Both the position numbers and the translations under genes were made by a program. A DNA stretch of 64,000 nucleotides. Origin: Rubrivivax sp. Its GTDB lineage: Bacteria; Pseudomonadota; Gammaproteobacteria; Burkholderiales; Burkholderiaceae_C. Below, one piece after another: positions 6,233 through 15,354 of this stretch. The notes under the pieces are model-generated. The model was not told the origin of the DNA and made no database searches. It saw only the letters and a program-made list of their open reading frames with translations. The stretch's first letter is position 1; every line of letters begins with the position of its first letter. Location of the stretch: the NCBI GenBank assembly GCA_022842595.1, contig JALHPF010000013.1:62001-126000 (forward strand), written 5' to 3'.

Positions 6233-8614
6233 ATGACGCAAGACAGTCCGACGCCCCCTTCGCCCCCCGTGTTGCCCGATGACACGGTGCCATTGCTGCC
6301 GATGCGCAACGTGGTGCTCTTCCCTCATGTATTGACGCCGGTGACTCTGGGGCGACCGAAATCGGTGGCAGCCCTCGAACACGCGCTGGCCGGCAACAGG
6401 CAGGTGGCGCTGGTGCTGCAGAAGGACGCGCAGGAAGACGACCCCGGTCTGGAGGGCTTGTGCGGCATGGCCACCCTGGCCAAGGTCCTGCAGGTCCAGC
6501 GCAGCGAAGACGGCCAGGCCCATGCGGTCTGCCAGGGCCTGCAGCGCATCCGCCTCGTCGAGCCGGTCGAAGGCGCCCCGTTCCTGGCCGCCCGGTTCGA
6601 GCACCTGGACGAGGTGGACGCCCATTCCACGCGTGCCGAGGCGCTGGCCTTGCAGCTGCGCGAACGTGGGATGGAGATCCTGTCGCTGATGCCCGGCGTA
6701 CCGGCTGAACTGGCGCGTGTGCTGCAGGGCACGCGCTCACCCTCGCACCTGGCCGACCTGGCGGCCAGCCTGCTCGAGGCCGAGCCGGCAGAGAAGCAGG
6801 CGATCCTGGAAATGCTGTCGACCGAAGAGCGCCTGGCCAAGGTGCTCGAGATCGTCAGCCACCGGCTCGAGGTGCTTCGGCTGTCGCATGAGATCGGCGC
6901 CCGCACCAAGGAACAGCTCGACGACCGGCAGCGCCGTGCGCTGCTCGAGGAACAGCTGCGCACCATCAAGAAGGAACTCGGCCAGAACGGCGAGAGCGCG
7001 CGCGAACTGGCCAGCCTGGGCAACGCCATCAGCGCCGCGGAGATGCCACCCGAGATCGAGGCGCAGGTGCGCAAGGAACTGCAGCGGCTGGAGCGCATGC
7101 ATGACGCCACGGGCGAAGCGTCGACACTGCGCACCTGGATCGAGTGGATGACCGAGCTGCCCTGGGCCACGCCGGCCGAGTTGTCGATCGACCTCGGCGC
7201 GGCGCGGCAGACGCTGGAGGCCGACCACTTCGGACTGGCGCGCGCCAAGCAGCGCATCGTCGAATACCTGGCGGTGAAGAAGCTCAATCCGCAGGGCCGC
7301 GCACCGATTCTGTGTTTTGTCGGCCCGCCGGGCGTGGGCAAGACCTCGCTCGGGCAGAGCGTGGCACGTGCCATCGGGCGGCCTTTCGTTCGCGTCTCGC
7401 TGGGCGGCGTTCACGACGAGTCCGAACTGCGTGGCCACCGCCGCACCTATGTGGGCGCGATGCCCGGCAACATCGTCCAGGGCCTTCGCAAGGCCGGCGC
7501 GCGCGACGCGGTGATGATGCTCGACGAGGTCGACAAGATCTCGTCGGGGATGCACGGCGACCCCTATGCCGCCTTGCTGGAGGTGCTGGACCCCGAACAG
7601 AACGCGAGCTTCCGCGACAACTACCTGGGTGTGCCCTTCGACCTCAGCCGCGTGCTGTTCATCTCGACCGCCAACGTCATCGACAACCTGCCGCCGCCGG
7701 TGCGCGACCGCATGGAAGTGATCGAGCTGCCCGGCTACACGCTGGAAGAGAAGCTGCAGATCGCCCACCGCTACCTGCTGGGCCGCCAGTTGCAGGCCTG
7801 CGGGCTGAGCGCCGGGCAGTGCGAGCTGAGCGATGCCGCGCTGCACACGATTGCCACGGGCTACACGCGCGAGGCCGGCGTGCGCCAGTTCGAACGCGAG
7901 ATCGGCCGCGTGATGCGCGCCGCCGCGCTGCGTGTTGCCGAGGGCAGCGCCAGCCAAGTGCGCGTGGAAAGCGCCGACCTCGAGGCGCTGCTGGGCCCGC
8001 CGACCGTCGAGCACGACGTGGCCCTGCGCAGCAGCCTGCCCGGCGTGGCCACCGGGCTGGCCTGGACTCCGACGGGCGGCGACATCCTCTTCATCGAGGC
8101 GACTCGCGTCGCCGGCAACGGCCGCCTGATTCTCACGGGACAGCTCGGCGATGTGATGAAGGAAAGCGCGCAGGCAGCGCTGACTCTGCTGAAGTCGAAG
8201 GCCCCGGCGCTCGGCCTGGCTGCTTCGGCCTTCGAGAACGTCGACGTGCACGTTCACGTGCCCGCGGGCGCGATACCCAAGGACGGGCCCAGTGCCGGCG
8301 TGGCCATGTTCGTCGCCCTGGCCTCGCTCTTCAGCGACCGTCCCGTGCGCCACGACTTGGCGATGACGGGCGAGATCAGCCTGCGAGGACTGGTGCTGCC
8401 CGTCGGGGGCATCAAGGAAAAGGTGCTGGCCGCGCAGCGCGCCGGTGTGCGCGAGGTTCTGCTTCCTGCGCGTAATCGCAAGGATCTGCATGACGTGCCC
8501 GAGAGCACGCAGCAGAAGCTCAAGTTCACCTGGCTGGACATGGCAGACGATGCCCTCGCGGTTGCACTGGGCGAGCGTGCCCGCAGGCCGGACAGTCATT
8601 TCAGGCTGGTTTGA
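6233..8614 (+). CDS. lon: Lon-type ATP-dependent protease
   Basis: A 793-aa protease with the full LonA layout. It has an N-terminal substrate-binding domain beginning [13 protein letters not shown], Walker A GPPGVGKT (364-371), an AAA+ module, and a C-terminal protease domain with Ser687 in DGPSAGVAM and Lys728 in GGIKEKVL. It degrades misfolded and regulatory proteins in the cytoplasm. ATG 6233 follows a GGAG about 10 bases upstream; an in-frame extension to 6173 lacks support. Its neighbours (usp, cbpA, cbpM, FtsH-type protease) rather than the usual clpX suggest a second, stress-dedicated Lon. That is inference, because the rest of the genome is not visible. Confidence 0.95.
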   Translation: MTQDSPTPPSPPVLPDDTVPLLPMRNVVLFPHVLTPVTLGRPKSVAALEHALAGNRQVALVLQKDAQEDDPGLEGLCGMATLAKVLQVQRSEDGQAHAVCQGLQRIRLVEPVEGAPFLAARFEHLDEVDAHSTRAEALALQLRERGMEILSLMPGVPAELARVLQGTRSPSHLADLAASLLEAEPAEKQAILEMLSTEERLAKVLEIVSHRLEVLRLSHEIGARTKEQLDDRQRRALLEEQLRTIKKELGQNGESARELASLGNAISAAEMPPEIEAQVRKELQRLERMHDATGEASTLRTWIEWMTELPWATPAELSIDLGAARQTLEADHFGLARAKQRIVEYLAVKKLNPQGRAPILCFVGPPGVGKTSLGQSVARAIGRPFVRVSLGGVHDESELRGHRRTYVGAMPGNIVQGLRKAGARDAVMMLDEVDKISSGMHGDPYAALLEVLDPEQNASFRDNYLGVPFDLSRVLFISTANVIDNLPPPVRDRMEVIELPGYTLEEKLQIAHRYLLGRQLQACGLSAGQCELSDAALHTIATGYTREAGVRQFEREIGRVMRAAALRVAEGSASQVRVESADLEALLGPPTVEHDVALRSSLPGVATGLAWTPTGGDILFIEATRVAGNGRLILTGQLGDVMKESAQAALTLLKSKAPALGLAASAFENVDVHVHVPAGAIPKDGPSAGVAMFVALASLFSDRPVRHDLAMTGEISLRGLVLPVGGIKEKVLAAQRAGVREVLLPARNRKDLHDVPESTQQKLKFTWLDMADDALAVALGERARRPDSHFRLV

Positions 8615-8634
8615 GTTGAGAGTCGGAGTCGAAG

Positions 8635-8832
8635 ATGCCCTGGACCGTGGACCAACCCCCCGCGTCGATGCGCCACCTGCCGCCCGAGCTGCGGCGCAAG
8701 GCCATCGAGATCGCGAACGCCCTGCTGCGCGAGCGCATGGACGAAGCCCAGGCGATTCGCATCGCCACCGCCAAGGCCCGCGCGTGGGCCCTGCAGGAGC
8801 AGCGGCAGCGCGAGGCGGACACCGGGTTCTGA
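8635..8832 (+). CDS. Small conserved protein (PPxxxxxLPPELRRKAIEIANALL type)
   Basis: A 65-aa, mostly helical, charged protein. The sequence SMRHLPPELRRKAIEIANAL followed by DEAQAIRIATAKARAWA is a pattern I recall from short uncharacterised bacterial proteins encoded near stress or plasmid genes. It follows lon by 20 bp on the same strand and probably shares its transcript. Function is unknown. Codon use matches its neighbours. Confidence 0.7.
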   Translation: MPWTVDQPPASMRHLPPELRRKAIEIANALLRERMDEAQAIRIATAKARAWALQEQRQREADTGF

Positions 8833-9023
8833 ATGTCAGGCCGACAGCCCTGTGTCGTCCCAGGGCAAAGCCGGCAACGACTCCGGACCGCCCTTATGCC
8901 CGTACGCCCGTGTCGAACCGGGTCTGATCGGGGTATCGACAGCCGCCCGAAGCTGCGCCGTTCAGCCGGGCTTGGGGCCTGGCCAGCGCCAGCCCAGCGC
9001 CTGGATCAGGTGGGCGCAGGTGC

Positions 9024-9320
9024 TCAGGGGCAATGCGGGGGTTCGGACAGTTCTGACGCCTCTGGCGGCTCGACGAACTCCGAAACGCCCTCGTCCGGCG
9101 CTGCCTGGCCCGGCCTTTCCTCGATGAAGCTCACGGGCTCATCGCACGGCGGGTCGTCGAAAGGCGACGGCGCCACGTCGCCGCCCTCCAGATCCAGACG
9201 CCCGACAGGATCGTTCGTGACGCTTGCAGCCTGCGTCTTCGGCAGCATCGCCGTGCGGCCATGAACGCGGGTACCCTTCGGCCTGCCGGGCTTGTGCTTC
9301 GCTCTTGACTGCGTGCCCAT
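9024..9320 (-). CDS. Small hypothetical protein with basic start and acidic tail
   Basis: A 98-aa frame read from ATG 9320. It opens with a basic, AT-hook-like KHKPGRPKGTRVHG and then becomes acidic and Pro-rich. No known domain is recognised. It is divergent from lon and followed by about 190 bp (8833-9023) in which I see nothing. It could bind nucleic acid through its N-terminus. Moderate codon bias gives only moderate confidence. Confidence 0.4.
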   Translation of the reverse strand: MGTQSRAKHKPGRPKGTRVHGRTAMLPKTQAASVTNDPVGRLDLEGGDVAPSPFDDPPCDEPVSFIEERPGQAAPDEGVSEFVEPPEASELSEPPHCP

Positions 9321-9374
9321 GCGGCGATGCTCGCGCGCCACAGCCGGTTCCGGTTGAGCGCCGTCAACGCGGCG

Positions 9375-9629
9375 TCACGATCGGCGCGCGAGTTTCTCTT
9401 CGCAGTAGTGTTCGAGTTGCTCCAGCGTGCAAAGCAGGCCGGTGTCGGCATCGGTCAGGTCGACACCCAGCCTCTCCTGCGCTGCCCCAAGGAAAGCGAG
9501 CCAATGCTCCGGGGCGAGTTCCACCTGCTGCTGTAGCGGGCACAAGGGGTCGAGCAGGCGGACGCCCGCCTCTGGCGCGGCTTCGGCCAGCGCAGCCAGC
9601 AAAGTCCGGTGAATGTCGTCGCGGGTCAT
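9375..9629 (-). CDS. Acyl-carrier-protein-like protein lacking the carrier Ser
   Basis: An 84-aa helical protein read from ATG 9629. Its layout (LLDPLCPLQQQVEL, then FLGAAQERLGVDLTDADT, then TLEQLEHYCEEKL) follows the four-helix pattern of acyl carrier proteins. At the place of the DSx phosphopantetheine site it reads APEHW, so the Ser that carries the prosthetic group is missing. It is therefore unlikely to carry acyl groups and may act as a protein-interaction module. It lies among stress genes and has no fatty-acid or polyketide neighbour. Confidence 0.55.
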   Translation of the reverse strand: MTRDDIHRTLLAALAEAAPEAGVRLLDPLCPLQQQVELAPEHWLAFLGAAQERLGVDLTDADTGLLCTLEQLEHYCEEKLARRS

Positions 9630-9887
9630 GGTTGTCCTTGTCCTGGGCGTCGCGCAGTGCGCGTGCATGCCGGCCATCAACCCGGCCGCAGGCCACGTGC
9701 CGACGAGAGGGTACCCATGATCGACTGCGCATGCGCCTGGCGATTGCGCCTGCTCAACGGGTGGCCTTTACCTGTCTGCATGGCGGCGTGTCGAGATGCG
9801 CCGCGATGAGCGGGCTCAATCCTGCATGCGCCAACCGCGCTAGTCTGAACAACCAGCGCCAGGGCGCATCTGCACGGGAGATCGAAC

Positions 9888-10337
9888 ATGTTCAAGCGCA
9901 TCTTGGTTCCCATCGACGGCAGCGACACCGCGCAGCGCGGCTTGCAGGTGGCCGTGGATCTTGCGTTGGCCATGAAGGCGCCCGCGCACCTGATTCTTCT
10001 GCATGTCGTGGAGCAGCCGCCGTACCTGTCCGAAGGCGGTGTCGCCTATGACTCGGCAGCGCTCCTGCGCGGCTTGCGCGACCATGGGCAGGGCCTGCTC
10101 GACCGGGCCCGCGCCCAATGCGAGGCCGCCGGGCTGACCGCCGAAGCCGACATCCAGGACGCCGGTGGCCGGATTGCCGACACGGTCTCCGACCGCGCGC
10201 ACGAACGCGGCTGCGATCTCGTCGTGATGGGCACCCACGGGCGGCGCGGCGTCAGTCGCTGGGTGATGGGCAGCGACGCCGAGATCGTGGCCAGGCACAG
10301 CCCGGTGCCGGTGCTGCTGGTGCGCAGCAGCGAGTGA
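9888..10337 (+). CDS. Universal stress protein (UspA family)
   Basis: A 149-aa single-domain Usp. It starts MFKRILVPIDGSDTA and carries the ATP-binding signature GTHGRRGVSRWVMGSDAE near residues 112-129. Such proteins bind ATP, dimerise in the cytoplasm and help cells endure starvation or oxidative stress. GGGAG lies about 9 bases before the ATG. It stands alone between the small genes and cbpA; the 220 bp after it (10338-10560) hold nothing I can name beyond the ribosome site of the next gene. Confidence 0.93.
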   Translation: MFKRILVPIDGSDTAQRGLQVAVDLALAMKAPAHLILLHVVEQPPYLSEGGVAYDSAALLRGLRDHGQGLLDRARAQCEAAGLTAEADIQDAGGRIADTVSDRAHERGCDLVVMGTHGRRGVSRWVMGSDAEIVARHSPVPVLLVRSSE

Positions 10338-10560
10338 ACCGCCTGCGCAAACCGATGCATTGAGCGCGCGCAACCTCTGTTGCCGGTTCGCGCGGAGACT
10401 CCAACCGGCAGGTTCCCCTTCTGACCGTCAGCGATGAGCTGCTCAGCCCCGTTCCAAGCCGTCCGATGGCCGGCTCAGGACGGCTCCCAGGCGCCGCAAG
10501 GGGCTTCTTCAGACCCCCTGGCAAGGCGCTCCGATACGCCTGACGCGGAGGATCGCTTCG

Positions 10561-11553
10561 GTGCAGTTCAAGGACTACTACCAGGTGCTCGACCTCACCC
10601 GTGACGCCAGCGTCGACGACATCAAGAAGGCCTACCGAAAGCTGGCGCGCAAGTACCACCCCGATGTCAGCAAGGAGCCCGACGCCTCGGCGCGCATGAG
10701 CGAGATCAACGAGGCCAATGCGGTGCTGTCGGATGCCGAACGGCGCGCCGCCTACGACGCCCTCGGTCAGGGGCGCCAGGCCGGCGAACGCTTCACGCCG
10801 CCACCCGATTGGGACGCAGGCTTCGAATTCAGAGGCAACGGCGCCGAAGGCATGGACGCCGGCGAGTACAGCGATTTCTTCGCCGAGCTGTTCGGCCGCA
10901 TGGGGCGCGGCTCGCGCCATGCCGCGCGGGGCGCTCACGGCTTCGAGGCCCGAGGCGAAGACCACCGCGCCAAGGTCCTGCTTGACCTTGAGGACGCCTG
11001 GAAGGGGGCGCGACGCCAGATCACGCTGCGCTCGCCACAGCTCGATCCGCAGGGCCGCCTGCAGCTGGTCGAACGCACGCTGGAAGTCAGCATTCCCCCC
11101 GGCGTCAGGGCCGGCCAGCTGATCCGCCTGGCCGGTCAGGGCGGCGCCGGCGCGGGACAGGCGCCGGCGGGCGATCTGCTGCTCGAGGTGCATTTCCGGC
11201 CCCACCCGCGCTTTCGTGTCGAGGGCGCCGACCTGATCACCGAGTTGCCGCTCGCACCCTGGGAAGCGGCACTCGGAGCGGCCGTGCCGGTGCCGCTGCC
11301 CGACGGCAGCACGCTGCAGGTGCGGGTGCCGGGCGGCGCACAGAGCGGCCAGCGCATCACCCTGCGCGGCCGCGGCCTGCCGGCGCGCACACCGGGCGAT
11401 CTGGACCTGACGGTGCGGGTGGTCCTGCCCAGCGCCTACGATCCGCGCGCGAAGAAGATCTATGAACAGATGGCCGCCGAACTGAACGACTTCGACGCGC
11501 GAAAGGTGGCCGCCGCCGAAGACGAACGTCGTTCACGGGAGCAGGCGACATGA
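10561..11553 (+). CDS. cbpA: DnaJ-type co-chaperone CbpA
   Basis: A 330-aa type II J-protein that stimulates DnaK. The J-domain covers residues 3-70 with the HPD motif in KYHPDVSKE. A Gly/Phe linker and two C-terminal beta domains follow, with no zinc-finger Cys, as in CbpA. The start is GTG 10561, supported by GGAGGA about 9 bases upstream. Its stop overlaps the cbpM start by 4 bp (ATGA), so the two are coupled. It belongs to a cbpA-cbpM-small gene-ftsH-type operon. Confidence 0.94.
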   Translation: MQFKDYYQVLDLTRDASVDDIKKAYRKLARKYHPDVSKEPDASARMSEINEANAVLSDAERRAAYDALGQGRQAGERFTPPPDWDAGFEFRGNGAEGMDAGEYSDFFAELFGRMGRGSRHAARGAHGFEARGEDHRAKVLLDLEDAWKGARRQITLRSPQLDPQGRLQLVERTLEVSIPPGVRAGQLIRLAGQGGAGAGQAPAGDLLLEVHFRPHPRFRVEGADLITELPLAPWEAALGAAVPVPLPDGSTLQVRVPGGAQSGQRITLRGRGLPARTPGDLDLTVRVVLPSAYDPRAKKIYEQMAAELNDFDARKVAAAEDERRSREQAT

Positions 11554-11867
11554 ACACGTCCTTGCCGTGCGTGGAAGCCCCGCTCGAGGAGTTCTGGCTG
11601 GACGTGGCTGTGCTGTGCCGCCTGGCCGGCGTGGACGAAGCCTGGCTGCGCCTGCGCGCGGAACAGGGCCTGCTGGGCACCATGGGCGGTGGCGCCCGAG
11701 AAGAGTGGCGCTTCGATGCACGTGCGCTTCGGCACGCCGTGCGCATGGCGGCGCTGGAGCGTGACTTCGACGCCGTGCCGGAACTGGCCGCCCTGGTCGC
11801 CGACCTGGAGGAAGAGATCGCCGCGCTGCGCACACGCCTGGACATGGTGCAGGCGATGGGCCGATGA
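11550..11867 (+). CDS. cbpM: CbpM-like chaperone modulator
   Basis: A 105-aa helical protein of the MerR-like modulator family that binds the J-domain of CbpA and blocks it. It carries a helix-turn-helix-like N-terminus (VAVLCRLAGVDEAWLRLRAE) and a C-terminal coiled segment (LVADLEEEIAALRTRLDMV). Position and overlap directly after cbpA are typical of the pair. DNA binding is unlikely for this family. Confidence 0.85.
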   Translation: MNTSLPCVEAPLEEFWLDVAVLCRLAGVDEAWLRLRAEQGLLGTMGGGAREEWRFDARALRHAVRMAALERDFDAVPELAALVADLEEEIAALRTRLDMVQAMGR

Positions 11868-11889
11868 GACGCCACCCCCCGTCACCGAA

Positions 11890-12144
11890 GTGCGCCGCAC
11901 GACCTGGGGCGAGATCAGGCACGGGCTGTCGGTGATGGCGTTCGACGCGCGTTTCGGACAGCGGGTCGTGCCGCTGACCAGCTCGAGCATCAGCGCGAGC
12001 ATCGCCGCGAGCAGCCTCGACTGGTTGCTGCGGCTGATGCGTATGGTGTTCACGCGGCAGGTGCTCGACACCTGCAACCCGCTGGGCCATGCCATCTTGC
12101 AGACCCTGTCCGGCAGGGTCAAGCCGCTGCAGCCCGGCGTCTGA
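11890..12144 (+). CDS. Small unknown protein between cbpM and the FtsH-type gene
   Basis: An 84-residue frame from GTG 11890 to TGA 12142-12144 with very strong G/C third positions, which supports coding. It begins 22 bp after cbpM in a different frame and ends 22 bp before the protease gene. The middle is amphipathic (SLDWLLRLMRMVF, NPLGHAILQTL) without a clear membrane span. No family is recognised. It may be a cofactor of the neighbouring chaperone or protease. Confidence 0.55.
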   Translation: MRRTTWGEIRHGLSVMAFDARFGQRVVPLTSSSISASIAASSLDWLLRLMRMVFTRQVLDTCNPLGHAILQTLSGRVKPLQPGV

Positions 12145-12166
12145 TGCCGTCCTTCGAGGACACGAC

Positions 12167-13996
12167 ATGCAGGCCAATCCGAAAACGCAGTGGAATGTCG
12201 GCTACTGGCTGCTGGCCCTGCTGGCTCTGCTGTGGATACAGTCCACCTGGCAGGCGGCGCGCACCATCGAGCCGGTGCCCTACAGCGCGTTCGAGAAAGC
12301 CTTGGCCGAGGGCCGGGTGGTCGAGGTCGTGATCGGCGAGAACACCATCACCGGCAAGCTCAAGTCGCCCGAGCCGGGCGGCAAGACCGTCATCGTGGCC
12401 AACCGCGTCGAGCCGGCCATGGCCGAGCGGCTGTCGAAGTACGACGTGCCCTACACCCGTGTGCTCGAGAGCACGCTGCTGCGCGACGTGATCTCCTGGG
12501 TGGCACCGGCAGCGGTGTTCTTTGCGCTCTGGTTCTTCCTCGTCCGCCGCTTGGCCGACAAGATGGGCGGCGGCATGGGCGGCTTCATGAGCATCGGCAA
12601 GAGCCGCGCCAAGGTCTACGTGGAGAAGGTCACCGGCGTCACCTTTGCCGACGTGGCCGGCGTGGACGAGGCCAAGGCCGAGTTGCAGGAGATCGTGGCC
12701 TTCCTGAAAGACCCGCAGGGCTACGGCCGCCTGGGCGCGCGCATGCCCAAGGGCGTGCTGCTCGTCGGGCCGCCGGGCACCGGCAAGACCTTGATCGCCA
12801 AGGCCGTGGCCGGCGAGGCCGGCGTGCCCTTCTTCAGCATCAGCGGCAGCGAGTTCGTCGAGATGTTCGTCGGCGTCGGCGCCGCGCGCGTGCGCGACCT
12901 GTTCGAGCAGGCGCGCGCCAAGGCCCCGGCGATCATCTTCATCGACGAGCTCGACGCGCTGGGCCGCGCGCGCGGCGCCGCCGGGCCGGTGGGCGGCCAC
13001 GACGAGCGCGAGCAGACGCTGAACCAGCTGCTGGTGGAACTGGACGGCTTCGACAGCTCCTCGGGCGTGGTGCTGCTGGCCGCGACGAACCGGCCGGAAA
13101 TCCTCGATCCGGCGCTGCTGCGCGCCGGCCGCTTCGATCGCCAGGTGCTGGTGGACCGGCCCGACAAGGCTGGCCGCGTGCAGATCCTGCGCGTGCACGT
13201 CAAGAAGATCCATCTCGCGGCGGGCACGGACCTGGAGCAGGTCGCGGCGCTGACCACCGGCTTCTCGGGCGCCGACCTGGCCAACCTGTGCAACGAGGCG
13301 GCGCTGGCCGCCACGCGCCGTGACGCCCGGGAAGTGACGCTGGCCGACTTCACGGTGGCCATCGAGCGCATCGTTGCCGGGCTGGAGAAGAAGAACCGGG
13401 TGCTCAACCCGCGCGAGCGCGAAGTGGTGGCCCATCACGAGATGGGCCATGCGCTGGTGGCGCTGAGCCTGCCCGGCACGGACCCGGTGCACAAGGTGTC
13501 GATCATCCCGCGTGGCATCGGCGCGCTCGGCTACACCATCCAGCGCCCCACCGAGGACCGCTTCCTGATGACGCGCGAGGAGCTCGAGCACAAGATCATG
13601 GTGCTGCTAGGCGGGCGCGCAGCCGAGAAGCTGGTCTTCGGCCACCTGTCCACCGGGGCCGCCGACGACCTCGCCAAGGTGACCGACATCGCGCGCGACA
13701 TGGTCACGCGCTACGGCATGGTCGAGGAACTGGGCTACGTGGCCTATGAGCCGCAGCGCCAGGCCTTTCTGGACATGCCGGGTTACGCGCAGGGCGGCTG
13801 GCGCACCAGCCCCGACACCCAGCAGCGCATCGACGAGGCCGTGCGCGGCATCGTGATGGGCGCCTTCGCGCGCACCAGCGCGATGCTGCAGCAGCGGCGC
13901 GAAACGCTCGAGCGCGGCGCGCGCGAACTGCTGGTCAAGGAGACGCTGGACGAGGCGGCGCTGAAGGCGCTGCTGGCGCCGCCCCCAGCCACCTGA
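12167..13996 (+). CDS. FtsH-type membrane AAA+ zinc protease
   Basis: A 609-aa protease. It has two membrane spans (about residues 11-28 and 104-122) flanking a periplasmic domain, Walker A GPPGTGKT (201-208), Walker [12 protein letters not shown], the second region of homology [20 protein letters not shown], and the zinc site HEMGH (424-428). It extracts and degrades membrane or unfolded proteins in an ATP- and Zn-dependent way. GAGGA precedes ATG 12167 by 7 bases. Its place behind cbpA-cbpM, away from rlmE/folP, suggests an extra stress-related FtsH rather than the housekeeping one. That is inference. Confidence 0.92.
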   Translation: MQANPKTQWNVGYWLLALLALLWIQSTWQAARTIEPVPYSAFEKALAEGRVVEVVIGENTITGKLKSPEPGGKTVIVANRVEPAMAERLSKYDVPYTRVLESTLLRDVISWVAPAAVFFALWFFLVRRLADKMGGGMGGFMSIGKSRAKVYVEKVTGVTFADVAGVDEAKAELQEIVAFLKDPQGYGRLGARMPKGVLLVGPPGTGKTLIAKAVAGEAGVPFFSISGSEFVEMFVGVGAARVRDLFEQARAKAPAIIFIDELDALGRARGAAGPVGGHDEREQTLNQLLVELDGFDSSSGVVLLAATNRPEILDPALLRAGRFDRQVLVDRPDKAGRVQILRVHVKKIHLAAGTDLEQVAALTTGFSGADLANLCNEAALAATRRDAREVTLADFTVAIERIVAGLEKKNRVLNPREREVVAHHEMGHALVALSLPGTDPVHKVSIIPRGIGALGYTIQRPTEDRFLMTREELEHKIMVLLGGRAAEKLVFGHLSTGAADDLAKVTDIARDMVTRYGMVEELGYVAYEPQRQAFLDMPGYAQGGWRTSPDTQQRIDEAVRGIVMGAFARTSAMLQQRRETLERGARELLVKETLDEAALKALLAPPPAT

Positions 13997-14200
13997 GGGC
14001 CCGGCTGGCAAGCCCGCAAGCGACGCCCGCGCCACAGGCGCGCTGCGCCCGACCCGTCCGGCTGTTGCTGTGACCGGGTTGCGGGCGACCCTCGCGGCGG
14101 CGGCATGATGATCGAGCGCCAACTGGAACCCGGCCGACAGGGCCGGGGGCCGGGCCAGCCACTGAAGCCCGGCGGTTGGACCACCGACCCCTGCTCGCGT

Positions 14201-14971
14201 TTAGCGCAAACGCAGCCGGCGCCGCAAGGCCTGCCCGTGGCGGCGCCTTGCCCAGACCACCGCGCCCAGGCCGAGCAGCCACAAGGCGGCAGAGCCGGGC
14301 TCGGGCACCGTCAGGCTGGCGGCGTCGAGGCGGAAGTTGTCGAACGCCACCCGCACGCCCGGCGTGACCGTATCCCCGCCGAAGATGCCGAAGCCCATCG
14401 TGCGCGGCACCAAGCCTTCACCGGCGACCGCGTAGGTGCCGATGACCGCCCAGCCGGTGCCGTCCCAGTAGGCACCCTGGACGACATTCCCGCTGCGCTG
14501 CAGCCGCAGCGTGCCCGACCTGTCGGTGGTAGGCGTGCCGAGGATGCCCTGGCCGGTGAAGTCCGTCAGATAGACCTCGCCGACCCGTGTCGGGTCGTAG
14601 ACCACGTCGCTGATTCGCTCGATCAGCAGTTGCGCCTGCGGCCCCGCATAGGCGTTCAGCACCAGGCGTTCCTTGTTGTCGGCCGGCCAGTTCAGCAACT
14701 CGTAGTCGACGCTGACGGTGAAGTCACCGGTGATGGCTTCGATGAAGCTCAGCGCGGCAAAGCCACCGGCACCCTGCGTCATCACGACACGCGAATCAAC
14801 GACCTGCCAGGTCGACCCACCCTCGGCTCCGGTGAGCCACCAGTCGGGATCCACCACGCCGTTGTCGAAACCGTCGAAGAAAGTGTCCGCGCTCGCGACC
14901 GAAGGCTGCAGCAGGGCAAGACCGCCCGCGAACATCACCGCCACCCACCGAAGCCTGAATGACCAACGCAT
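14201..14971 (-). CDS. PEP-CTERM sorted extracellular protein
   Basis: A 256-aa protein with a signal peptide (RWVAVMFAGGLALL, cleavage near ASA). An approximately 190-residue beta-rich ectodomain resembles LamG/concanavalin-like folds. The C-terminal sorting tag consists of VPEPGSAALW, a hydrophobic span and a basic ARRRHGQ tail. Such proteins are cleaved and anchored by exosortase in exopolysaccharide-producing Gram-negatives. ATG 14971 is fixed by GGAGG six bases upstream. No exosortase gene lies in the window. The ligand is unknown. Confidence 0.88.
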   Translation of the reverse strand: MRWSFRLRWVAVMFAGGLALLQPSVASADTFFDGFDNGVVDPDWWLTGAEGGSTWQVVDSRVVMTQGAGGFAALSFIEAITGDFTVSVDYELLNWPADNKERLVLNAYAGPQAQLLIERISDVVYDPTRVGEVYLTDFTGQGILGTPTTDRSGTLRLQRSGNVVQGAYWDGTGWAVIGTYAVAGEGLVPRTMGFGIFGGDTVTPGVRVAFDNFRLDAASLTVPEPGSAALWLLGLGAVVWARRRHGQALRRRLRLR

Positions 14972-15354
14972 CTGCCACCTCCGAACCATGACTGGACTCT
15001 GGCGTTCATATTGCCGAGCCGTCGCCTGCGGGCGCTTGAGCGGGCTCAAGAATCCTGCCGTTGCGTTCCACGCCAGGTCACGACCCCGCTTCACGCACGA
15101 ACCGGATCCTGGTCCTCCAAAAACAATTGAAGTGACAGCAGGCAAGACTTGTGACCGAAGCCTGTGCTGCGTGCGGGTTGACCCTGGATGCGCGATCGCC
15201 AGGGGCCCCGAACAATGGTCTGCGGCAACGGCTGCAGCGGGCGCCTTCCGGCACGGCCTTTGCTGCAGTTTGTGGAGGTGCTATCCCGTGAATGGCATGC
15301 ACCCGTCGCCACACCGGCACGACTCTTCAACCGACTGCACAGCAAGGAATTGAA
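14972..15354. other. Intergenic region with divergent promoters
   Basis: About 380 bp without a convincing gene lie between the divergently transcribed PEP-CTERM and subtilisin genes, so both promoters should be here. I see no clear consensus promoter or operator, only the ribosome sites next to the two starts. Confidence 0.5.

Noticed and set aside
6737..8599. 620-codon open frame opposite lon
   Set aside because: Shadow of a well-conserved Lon; no domain and low-information composition.
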